Origin: Azorhizobium oxalatiphilum
GTDB taxonomy: Bacteria; Pseudomonadota; Alphaproteobacteria; Rhizobiales; Xanthobacteraceae
DNA length: 64,000 nucleotides
Assembly (NCBI RefSeq): GCF_014635325.1
Contig: NZ_BMCT01000002.1
Coordinates: 372,001-436,000, forward strand
Direction of reading: 5' to 3'
Shown: positions 55,800 to 62,696 of the stretch, piece after piece
Position numbering within the stretch: the first letter of the stretch is position 1
Layout of the letters: each line of letters begins with the position of its first letter
Position numbers and translations under genes: made by a program
Notes under the pieces: generated by a model
Databases searched by the model: none
Seen by the model: only the letters and a program-made list of their open reading frames with translations
Told to the model about the DNA's origin: nothing

Positions 55800-56204
55800 A
55801 TGTTGCCTTACGCGCTCGCCTATGGGACCGCCGCCCTTGCCTTTCTGGCGCTCGATGCGGTCTGGCTTACCGCCATGGGAGACCGCTTCTACAAGCCGCT
55901 CATGGGGGGCATGGCACTGGAAGGCTTCCGGCTGGCGCCGGCCATCGCCTTCTATCTGATCTATGTGACAGGCATTCTCGTCTTCGCCATCCAGCCCGCC
56001 TTCGGCACCGGACGCTGGACCACCGCCCTTCTTTACGGCGCGGCCTTCGGCTTCTGCGCCTATGCCACCTATGACCTCACCAATCAGGCCACGCTGAAGG
56101 CGTGGCCGCTGGCGCTGACGCTGGTGGATCTGGCCTGGGGCACGGTGCTGACCGCCTGCGCCGCCACGGCGGGCTTTCTCGGCGCCCGTGCGCTGGCTGG
56201 CTAG
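55800..56204 (+). CDS. DUF2177 family membrane protein
   Basis: A 134-residue protein with four predicted helices. LPYALAYGTAALAFLALDAVWLTAMG at the N-terminus and YATYDLTNQATLKAWPLALTLVDLAWG are the DUF2177 hallmarks. Function unknown; the family is often encoded with DUF1295, DUF1365 and cyclopropane synthase genes. The ATG at 55800 (GGAG upstream) fits both the family N-terminus and the promoter position. Confidence 0.9.
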   Translation: MLPYALAYGTAALAFLALDAVWLTAMGDRFYKPLMGGMALEGFRLAPAIAFYLIYVTGILVFAIQPAFGTGRWTTALLYGAAFGFCAYATYDLTNQATLKAWPLALTLVDLAWGTVLTACAATAGFLGARALAG

Positions 56205-56213
56205 AGAAACGCT

Positions 56214-57014
56214 CTAGCGCCGCGGTCCGGGAAAAAAGGCGTTCACCCGTGCCTGATAGGCGCGGAAGGCATCGCCCCGGGCGCGCAGCATGTGAGCCTC
56301 CAGCGGCGGAATGCCGGAGAGATGCACCAGCAGCACATACATGATGACCGGCCCGCTCAGGGCTACGAGGCCCCACGGATAGGTCTCCACGCCGTTGAGC
56401 CCGATCAGCGCATAGCCGAGCCAGCCCAGCCACTGGAAGAAATAGTTGGGATGGCGCGAACGGCCCCACAGGCCCCAGTCGCACACCTTGCCCCGGTTGG
56501 CGGGATCGGCGCGGAAGGCGTTGAGCTGCTCGTCCGCCACACCTTCGCCGATGACCGCGAGCAGCAGCACCAGCGCGCCGGCAAGATCGAACCAGCCCAG
56601 CTCCGGCGCCGGATTGCGCGCCGCCGCCAGCACGCTCAGCATCAGCAGGAAGGCGAAGAAAGCCTGGATCTGGAGGAAGAGGAACAGCTTTCCACGGGCC
56701 TGATCGCCCCAATCGGCCTTCATCTTGGCATAGCGCGGATCGTCGCCGCCACCATGCGTGCGCCGGGCGATGTGCAGGCCGAGGCGCAGCGCCCATAGCC
56801 CCACCATGGCCGCCACCAGCATCTGCCGCGTGCTCATGGTGTCCGCGCCCGCCACGGGCAGCAGCGCCGCCAGCACGCCGACGACGCCCAGCGACAGCGA
56901 CCAGATGCTGTCGATCCAGCCCGACTGCCCGGTGCGTTCCGCGATCGCCCAGGCTCCCGCCATCACATCCACCAGGATCATGGCGAGGAGCAGCAACAGC
57001 AGCGTATAGGTCAA
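56214..57014 (-). CDS. DUF1295 family (steroid 5-alpha-reductase-like) membrane protein
   Basis: A 266-residue protein with about seven helices. GLWGRSRHPNYFFQWLGWLGYAL near residue 185 is the DUF1295/isoprenylcysteine methyltransferase-like signature, and the C-terminus is LSGIPPLEAHMLRARGDAFRAYQARVNAFFPGP. The family is proposed to reduce lipid or sterol-like substrates. The start is a TTG at 57014 with GGAG 6 nt upstream. It converges with DUF2177 and runs in the same direction as chrR. Confidence 0.88.
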   Translation of the reverse strand: MTYTLLLLLLAMILVDVMAGAWAIAERTGQSGWIDSIWSLSLGVVGVLAALLPVAGADTMSTRQMLVAAMVGLWALRLGLHIARRTHGGGDDPRYAKMKADWGDQARGKLFLFLQIQAFFAFLLMLSVLAAARNPAPELGWFDLAGALVLLLAVIGEGVADEQLNAFRADPANRGKVCDWGLWGRSRHPNYFFQWLGWLGYALIGLNGVETYPWGLVALSGPVIMYVLLVHLSGIPPLEAHMLRARGDAFRAYQARVNAFFPGPRR

Positions 57015-57068
57015 GCGAGCTCCGTCATACTATAGCTATTGATCATCTGATTAACGCTTCCGGGCCAG

Positions 57069-57088
57069 GGAGGTTCCTTGAAACCTCC
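57069..57088. repeat. Hairpin between chrR and DUF1295
   Basis: GGAGGTT-CCTTGA-AACCTCC, a perfect 7-bp stem 31 bp downstream of the chrR stop. There is no T tract, so termination is uncertain. Confidence 0.45.
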
Positions 57089-57118
57089 ACCCAAGCCAGT
57101 GCGGCCCACCCGAGCGGG

Positions 57119-57841
57119 CTAGAACATGCCCAGAGGATTGAGCAGCCGGCCGAGCAGCCCGTTGAACCGCAACGCCCCCTCCTGCGCGGTGACGCAGACG
57201 CAGCCCGTCAGCGGATCGCTCACCGGCTGGTGCTCCACATCGTCATCGGCCTCGGAAAAGTCACCGACGCCATAGCGGTGGAAGCCGTCGAAATAGGCGC
57301 CGTGGATCACCTGCGTATATTCGATGCCCGTATGGCCGTGCTCCGGCATGCGCACGTTGGGCGCGATGCGCATGATGCGCGCATTGGCCTTCGGCTGGCC
57401 GGGCACGATGATCTTGCAGAATTTCACACCGGGCGCCATCCAGGTCCAGCGGCCCAGCGCATAGGCCTGGAGCGTGGCAGGCAGTTGCACCCCCTCCAGA
57501 TGGCGGGGTCGCTCCGGATGTGGCGCGGGCCTTTCCTGGGCCACCGCCCCGCGCAGCGCGGGGGCGAGATCCAGACCGGCCAGCTCCATGCTGGCGATGG
57601 TGCGGGAAAAGGCTTCAGGCGTCATGTCCGCCGGCGGCAGATCCTCCAGAACGGCGCCACCCGTGGCCCGCAGCGAGGCGAGACGCGCGCGGCAGGGCGG
57701 ACAGGAGCTGAGATGGCTCTCGGTCACGACTGCCGGGCCGGCACTGAGTGTGCCGGCAGCATAGCCGAGTAAAGTTTCCTCGCTCGGATGATGATGGCTT
57801 GCGGTGATACGTTCCCGTACCGCCCCGGCAAGTTGGCTCAT
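57119..57841 (-). CDS. chrR: ChrR-type zinc anti-sigma factor with cupin domain
   Basis: A 240-residue protein. The N-terminal anti-sigma domain has a His cluster at about 16-18 and the zinc motif H43-LSS-C47-PP-C50 (HxxxCxxC). The C-terminal cupin domain (about 120-225) has PEHGHTGIEYTQVIHGAYFDG and a later His in EADDDVEHQP. This is the two-domain layout of Rhodobacter ChrR, which releases RpoE upon singlet oxygen. The ATG at 57841 is preceded by AGGGG; 57865 is an alternative. Unusually, no sigma gene lies upstream: the flanking gene is the divergent flavoprotein. Confidence 0.9.
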   Translation of the reverse strand: MSQLAGAVRERITASHHHPSEETLLGYAAGTLSAGPAVVTESHLSSCPPCRARLASLRATGGAVLEDLPPADMTPEAFSRTIASMELAGLDLAPALRGAVAQERPAPHPERPRHLEGVQLPATLQAYALGRWTWMAPGVKFCKIIVPGQPKANARIMRIAPNVRMPEHGHTGIEYTQVIHGAYFDGFHRYGVGDFSEADDDVEHQPVSDPLTGCVCVTAQEGALRFNGLLGRLLNPLGMF

Positions 57842-57898
57842 GGTGCCCCTACGCTTCCCCGCCATGGAACGACTGCCCGTTTCCGGTGCAGACGTGAC

Positions 57899-57928
57899 CT
57901 CTTACGCAATTGGTGCCGGTTCGGATCA
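57899..57928 (-). promoter_or_regulatory. RpoE(ChrR)-type promoter of chrR
   Basis: On the minus strand TGATCC (57928-57923), an 18-nt spacer and TAAGAG (57904-57899). The boxes and spacing are the same as in the divergent promoter at 57942. The transcript would start about 50 nt before the chrR ATG. Confidence 0.7.
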
Positions 57929-57941
57929 ATAAGGCTTGCCA

Positions 57942-57971
57942 TGATCCACGAGGAGTGACGGATCGTAAGAG
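57942..57971 (+). promoter_or_regulatory. RpoE(ChrR)-type promoter of the flavoprotein/DUF1365/methyltransferase operon
   Basis: TGATCC (57942-57947), an 18-nt spacer and TAAGAG (57966-57971). It matches the Rhodobacter sphaeroides RpoE promoter pattern as I remember it and mirrors the chrR promoter 14 bp away. The leader to the ATG at 58037 is about 60 nt. Confidence 0.7.
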
Positions 57972-58036
57972 AATCCAGCACATCGTTCATCCACGCGATG
58001 CGTTTTCCCTCGGCACTGGATTACAAAGGTTCCGGC

Positions 58037-59425
58037 ATGGCGTCGTCCGTCCTCCCCCCTCCCGCCGCCGGTGCCCAGAGGATTGCCGTGATCGGCAGCG
58101 GGATTTCCGGCCTGTCCGCCGCATGGCTCCTGTCGCAACGCCACGCCGTCACCCTGTTCGAGGCCGAAGACCGGCTCGGCGGGCACAGCAACACGGTGGA
58201 CACCGAGGCCGGCCCCATCGACACCGGCTTCATCGTCTATAACGAGGCCACCTATCCCAATCTGACCGCGCTGTTCGCGCATCTGCGCGTGCCCACCAAG
58301 CCCTCGGACATGTCGCTCGGCGTGTCGCTGGACGGCGGGCGGCTGGAATATTCCGGCGACAGCCTCTCCAGCCTCTATGCCCAGCCGCGCAACCTGCTGA
58401 GCATCCGCTTCTGGTCCATGCTGCGCGATCTGTTCCGCTTCTATCGCGAGGCCCCCGGCCATGCGGGCGCGCTGGAGGAAGTGTCGCTGCACGATTATCT
58501 CAGCGCGCAGGACTATGGCGCGGCGTTCCGCGACGACCATCTCTATCCCATGGCGGCCGCCATCTGGTCCACGCCCGCCGCCGAGATCGGCGCCTATCCC
58601 GCCGCCGCCTTCATCCGGTTCTGCGCCAATCACGGCCTGCTTCAGCTGCGCGACCGCCCGCTCTGGCGCACCGTGGACGGCGGCAGCCGGGCCTATGTGG
58701 AGCGCCTCGCAGCCGCCTTCCAGGGCGAATTCCATCTCGGCCGCGCCGTGCGCTCCGTGCGCCGGCCCACCAGGGGAAACACGGGAGGTGGCGTCGAGAT
58801 CATCGACGGCACCGGCCGGATGGAGCGCTTCGACCATGTGGTGCTCGCCACCCATGCCGATCAGGCGCTCAACATGCTCTCCGACCCCACGGAAGAGGAA
58901 CGCGCCCTGCTCGGCGCCTTCCGCTACACGGTGAACGATGCGGTGCTGCACACCGACGTCTCGCTGATGCCCCGCCGCCGCCGGGTGTGGTCGAGCTGGA
59001 ACTATCTCTCCCGCCAGGATGGCGATCGCCGCCGCCTCTCCGTCACCTACTGGATGAACCGGCTTCAGGACATTCCCGGCCGCACGCCCTATCTGGTCAC
59101 GCTCAACCCGCTGCACGATCCGCGACCGGACTCGGTGATCCACCGCGCGCGCTACACACATCCGCGCTTCGACATGGCGGCTCTGGCCGCCCAGAAGCGA
59201 CTGTGGTCGCTGCAGGGCCGCAACGATACCTGGTATTGCGGCGCTCATTTCGGGGCCGGGTTCCATGAGGACGGGCTTCAGGCGGGGCTCGCGGTCGCCG
59301 AGGCGCTCGGCGGGGTGCGCCGGCCATGGCAGGTGCGTGAGGAATCCGGCCGCATCGCGCTCGCGCCCCTGCCCGTCCTTCCGGCCCGCACCGCCGCCGC
59401 TCTCGATCTGGATCTTGCCTCATGA
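58037..59425 (+). CDS. NAD/FAD-binding flavoprotein (amine-oxidase-like)
   Basis: A 462-residue oxidoreductase with the dinucleotide-binding start VIGSGISGLSAAWLLSQRHAVTLFEAEDRLGGHSNTVDT, and DTGFIVYNEATYPNLTALFAHLRVPT typical of the amine-oxidase-like flavoproteins that accompany DUF1365 and cyclopropane synthase genes. The C-terminus has WYCGAHFGAGFHEDGLQAGLAVAEALGG, the FAD-closing segment. The ATG at 58037 follows AAAGG; 57998 is an in-frame alternative. In Rhodobacter, a homologous flavoprotein acts in furan fatty acid synthesis as I recall; the role here is inference. Confidence 0.9.
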   Translation: MASSVLPPPAAGAQRIAVIGSGISGLSAAWLLSQRHAVTLFEAEDRLGGHSNTVDTEAGPIDTGFIVYNEATYPNLTALFAHLRVPTKPSDMSLGVSLDGGRLEYSGDSLSSLYAQPRNLLSIRFWSMLRDLFRFYREAPGHAGALEEVSLHDYLSAQDYGAAFRDDHLYPMAAAIWSTPAAEIGAYPAAAFIRFCANHGLLQLRDRPLWRTVDGGSRAYVERLAAAFQGEFHLGRAVRSVRRPTRGNTGGGVEIIDGTGRMERFDHVVLATHADQALNMLSDPTEEERALLGAFRYTVNDAVLHTDVSLMPRRRRVWSSWNYLSRQDGDRRRLSVTYWMNRLQDIPGRTPYLVTLNPLHDPRPDSVIHRARYTHPRFDMAALAAQKRLWSLQGRNDTWYCGAHFGAGFHEDGLQAGLAVAEALGGVRRPWQVREESGRIALAPLPVLPARTAAALDLDLAS

Positions 59426-60222
59426 GCGATCCGGCTCCCCCGCGCCCCACCGCGTCCGCGCTCTATGACGGCACGGTGGTGCATCATCGGCTGAAGCCGC
59501 GGGTCCACCGGCTCAGCTACCGCATCTTCCAGCTGCTGTTCGACCTCGACGAGATCGACGCCCTCGACGCCCGGCTCAGCCTGTTCTCCCGCAATCGCTT
59601 CAACCTCTTCAGCTTCCGCGACGCCGATTATGGCGACCGCTCCGGCGCGTCCCTGCGCGGGCAGGTGGAGGGGCATCTGGCGGCGGCGGGGCTGGAGGCG
59701 CAGGGCGGCGCCATTCACCTGCTCACCATGCCGCGCGTGCTGGGCTATGGCTTCAATCCGCTCAGCGTCTATTTCTGCCATCGTCGCGACGGCACGCTGC
59801 ACGCCATCCTCTATGAGGTCAGCAACACCTTCGGCGAGCGCCACAGCTATCTGATTCCGGTGGATGATCCGGACATGCTGCCGATCCGCCAGAGCACCGA
59901 AAAGTGCTTCTATGTCTCGCCCTTCATGGACATGGCGCTGACCTATGCCTTTCGCGTGGTGCCGCCCGCCGACAGGGTCGGCATCGCCATCGCCGCCCGC
60001 GACGAGGCGGGCACGGTGCTCACCGCCACCCTGTCCTCACGGCGCCGGAAACTGGACGACAGGGCCCTGCTGCGCGCTTTCGTTGCAATTCCGCTCCTTA
60101 CTCTTAAGGTTATCGTAGGCATCCACTGGGAAGCTCTGAAAATCGCACTTAAAGGTATCCATCTCCGGCACCGTCCCGCCCCGCCCAACCAGCCCGTGAC
60201 CATCTACCGTTCCGAGTCCTGA
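59422..60222 (+). CDS. DUF1365 family protein
   Basis: A 266-residue protein overlapping the flavoprotein gene by 4 bp (ATGA). It has YDGTVVHHRLKPRVHRLSYRIFQLLFDLDEID at the N-terminus, TMPRVLGYGFNPLSVYFCHR at the centre and EVSNTFGERHSYLIP, the DUF1365 signature. A hydrophobic stretch near 220-235 (FVAIPLLTLKVIVGI) may associate with membrane. Function unknown, but the family is nearly always encoded with cfa-type methyltransferases. Confidence 0.9.
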   Translation: MSDPAPPRPTASALYDGTVVHHRLKPRVHRLSYRIFQLLFDLDEIDALDARLSLFSRNRFNLFSFRDADYGDRSGASLRGQVEGHLAAAGLEAQGGAIHLLTMPRVLGYGFNPLSVYFCHRRDGTLHAILYEVSNTFGERHSYLIPVDDPDMLPIRQSTEKCFYVSPFMDMALTYAFRVVPPADRVGIAIAARDEAGTVLTATLSSRRRKLDDRALLRAFVAIPLLTLKVIVGIHWEALKIALKGIHLRHRPAPPNQPVTIYRSES

Positions 60223-60290
60223 ATCCGGATCGGTTCGAATTGCCCGATCCGACACTCTGCCTTTCGATTGTTCCCAGGATTGCCCAGCCC

Positions 60291-61520
60291 ATGCCCGCCG
60301 AGAGCCACATGCCCGATTTCACGATGGCGGAGAGCCCGCCCATTCAGGCCCGCGGCATCGGCCCTTATGTGCTCCGCAAGCTTCTGTCCCGGCTGGAGCG
60401 CGGGCGTCTGACGGTGGTGTTTCCCTCCGGTGCGCGGCTTGACCATCGCTCCGCCACGCCCGGCCCCGAGGCGACGCTGGTGCTCAACAGCTGGCGTCCG
60501 CTGCATCGCCTGCTGAAGCGCGGCGGCGTCGGCTTCGGCGAGGCCTATATGGCCGGCGAATGGACCACGCCCGATCTCAGCGCCCTGCTGACGCTGCTGG
60601 CGGAGAACGTGGCGCGGCTGGAAGCCACCATGGCGGGGCTGCTGCCGGTGCGCCTTGGGCGGCGCGTCGGCCACATGCTGCGGGCCAATTCCAGACGCGG
60701 CGCGCGCAAGAACATCACCTTCCACTATGATCTCGGCAACGAATTCTACCGGCTGTGGCTCGACCGCACGCTGACCTATTCCAGCGCCCTCTACGCCCGC
60801 CCCGACATGACGCTGGAGGAAGCCCAGCAGGCCAAGCTCGACCGCGTGGCGGAACTGCTGGAGCTGGATCGGGCAGACCTGAAGCTGCTGGAGATCGGCT
60901 GCGGCTGGGGCGCGCTCGCCGTCCGCCTCGCCCATGCGGGCGCCCACGTCACCGGCCTCACCCTCTCCACCGAGCAGAAGACCCGCGCGCAGGCGCTGGC
61001 GGCGGAGGAGAAGCTGAGCGAGCGGATCGAGATCCGGCTGGAAGACTATCGCGACGTCGAGGGCACGTTCGATCGCCTCGTTTCCATCGAGATGCTGGAG
61101 GCGGTGGGCGAGCAATACTGGCCCGTCTATTTCTCCACCCTGAAGCAGCGCCTCGCGCCCGGCGGCATCGCGGTGCTGCAGGCCATCACCATCGACGAGG
61201 CCCGTTTCGAGGCCTATCGCGCCGATCCGGACTTCATCCAGCACTATATCTTTCCCGGCGGCATGCTGCCCACCAAGGAACATATGGGGCGCCTTGCCCG
61301 CGAGGCGGGTCTGCGGCTGGAGACGGTGGAGCCGTTCGGCCAGAGCTATGCCGAGACGCTGGCGGAATGGCGGCATCGGCTGGATGCCTCATGGCCGGTG
61401 ATCGAGAAGCTGGGCTTCGACCAGACCTTCCACCGCATGTGGGATTATTACCTCGCCTATTGCGAGGCCGGCTTCCGCGCCGGCGTCATCGACGTGGCCT
61501 TCTACAAGCTATCGGCTTGA
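60291..61520 (+). CDS. Cyclopropane-fatty-acid-synthase family methyltransferase
   Basis: A SAM-dependent methyltransferase of the Cfa/mycolic acid family that acts on unsaturated phospholipid acyl chains. From the ATG at 60291 it is 409 residues. It has an N-terminal domain with GEAYMAGEWTTPDLSALLTLL, then FHYDLGNEFYRLWLDRTLTYSSALY, the SAM loop LEIGCGWGALAVRLA and YIFPGGMLPT. A TTG at 60240 or ATGs at 60309 and 60324 are other starts. As third gene of the operon it may make cyclopropane or methyl-branched acyl chains under oxidative stress. Downstream 61521-61728 holds only an inverted repeat. Confidence 0.92.
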   Translation: MPAESHMPDFTMAESPPIQARGIGPYVLRKLLSRLERGRLTVVFPSGARLDHRSATPGPEATLVLNSWRPLHRLLKRGGVGFGEAYMAGEWTTPDLSALLTLLAENVARLEATMAGLLPVRLGRRVGHMLRANSRRGARKNITFHYDLGNEFYRLWLDRTLTYSSALYARPDMTLEEAQQAKLDRVAELLELDRADLKLLEIGCGWGALAVRLAHAGAHVTGLTLSTEQKTRAQALAAEEKLSERIEIRLEDYRDVEGTFDRLVSIEMLEAVGEQYWPVYFSTLKQRLAPGGIAVLQAITIDEARFEAYRADPDFIQHYIFPGGMLPTKEHMGRLAREAGLRLETVEPFGQSYAETLAEWRHRLDASWPVIEKLGFDQTFHRMWDYYLAYCEAGFRAGVIDVAFYKLSA

Positions 61521-61576
61521 GTGGGGGCTGATCCGCAGATCAATCATTTCGCACCCCGGAGACCGGGTGCGGAAAG

Positions 61577-61700
61577 CCCTCTCCCGCTTGCGGGGGAGGG
61601 TTGGGAGGGGGCCGCGCGCAGCGCGTAAACCGCGCCGCCAGCCGACCCCATCCGTCCCGCCATGCCCCCTCCCCAGCCCTCCCCCGCAAGCGGGAGAGGG
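61577..61700. repeat. Long inverted repeat element with nested palindromes
   Basis: The left arm (61577-61611) and right arm (61665-61700) are about 35-bp inverted copies with one substitution and one insertion. Each contains the nested palindrome CTCCCGCTTGCGGGGGAG. The 53-bp centre is CG-rich. It is unrelated in sequence to the CCGGGCTTGTCCCGG family. It lies between two convergent genes (cfa-type and bicupin). Confidence 0.8.
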
Positions 61701-61728
61701 AGCCGGTCGCGCCAGCAAGCGCCTGCCA

Positions 61729-62682
61729 TCACTCCAGAAACTGAAACCCCATGGTGCGGGCGTGATAGTGCAGCCCGCCATCCTGCACGATCAGGAACAG
61801 CGCGCGCGTGTCGCCGCCATTGTGATGCGAGTGCGGAGCGCCAGGGGGCGTGACCAGCGTGGCATAGTCCGACCACGGGCAGCGCACGCCATCCACCATG
61901 GAATAGCTGTCCGTGCCGTGCAGCACGAGCGTGATGGCCGCTGAATTGTGCCTGTGGGCGCCCTGATGGCTGGCCGGCGGCAGCGTATTGAGCGAGAGCG
62001 TCAGCGTCGGCAGGATGTTGCGCGCCGCCTGCTGCCGGTCGGACGAGAAGATCAGCGCGATGCCCGACTGCCCTTTCGCCGGCTGGTGCTCGTAGATGAT
62101 CTCGATCTGCCGGGCGATCTCGGCGGCGGGATAATGGACCATGTCCACCGGGCGGCGGGCGTCATCGGGCGGCAGATCGCCATCGAAGGCGAGCTGCGGC
62201 TCGTTCGAAACCACCCACAGCACCGTGCGCTCGGACGCGTTCAGCACCGCCGCCGTGCCGGTGAGCAGGAAGACGTCGCCGGTGGCGAACGAGATCGCCT
62301 CCGCGCCCTGCTTCGCCTCGCCCTTACCGGAGATGACGTACCAGATGGAGCCGGTGGCGCAGAGATCGGCGGGCAGGCTCTCGCCGGCCGCGATCACCGC
62401 ATAGCGCGTGAGCATGAGCGGCGAGGTGGCCGGAAACGGGCAGCCCATGGCCGCCGACTGGTCGCACACTATGTATCCGGTGGGCGCATCGGGGGAGAGC
62501 GCCTGCTTCGGCTGCTCGGCGAACACCCCGCCCGGCACCGGCGGCAGCTTGATGTTGAAGGCATTGCCCGAATTGAAATAGCGGGCGCGGCTTTCGGCCT
62601 GAGTGGCCGGGTTCAGGGCTTCCTGCGCGGGCAGATCTGCCATGTCCGGACGGGTGGAGGCGATCTTTGCGGGTGCGCTCAT
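61729..62682 (-). CDS. Bicupin protein, gentisate-dioxygenase-like
   Basis: A 317-residue protein with two cupin domains (about residues 85-160 and 220-310). The second has metal-ligand-like histidines in GAHRHNSAAITLVLHG and PPGAPHSHHNGGD, giving a likely mononuclear metal site; the first domain lacks an obvious His set. This resembles gentisate 1,2-dioxygenase-type bicupins. The ATG at 62682 has AGAGGAG about 10 nt upstream, overlapping the end of the amidohydrolase gene, so they are probably one operon. A ureide-pathway aminohydrolase is another possibility; the reaction is not settled. Confidence 0.75.
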   Translation of the reverse strand: MSAPAKIASTRPDMADLPAQEALNPATQAESRARYFNSGNAFNIKLPPVPGGVFAEQPKQALSPDAPTGYIVCDQSAAMGCPFPATSPLMLTRYAVIAAGESLPADLCATGSIWYVISGKGEAKQGAEAISFATGDVFLLTGTAAVLNASERTVLWVVSNEPQLAFDGDLPPDDARRPVDMVHYPAAEIARQIEIIYEHQPAKGQSGIALIFSSDRQQAARNILPTLTLSLNTLPPASHQGAHRHNSAAITLVLHGTDSYSMVDGVRCPWSDYATLVTPPGAPHSHHNGGDTRALFLIVQDGGLHYHARTMGFQFLE

Positions 62683-62696
62683 GAAACAGGCTCCTC

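Noticed and set aside
60220-60262. GGTTCGAAT sequence resembling a tRNA T-loop
   Set aside because: The flanking bases do not form a 5-bp T stem, and no acceptor, D or anticodon stems can be drawn.
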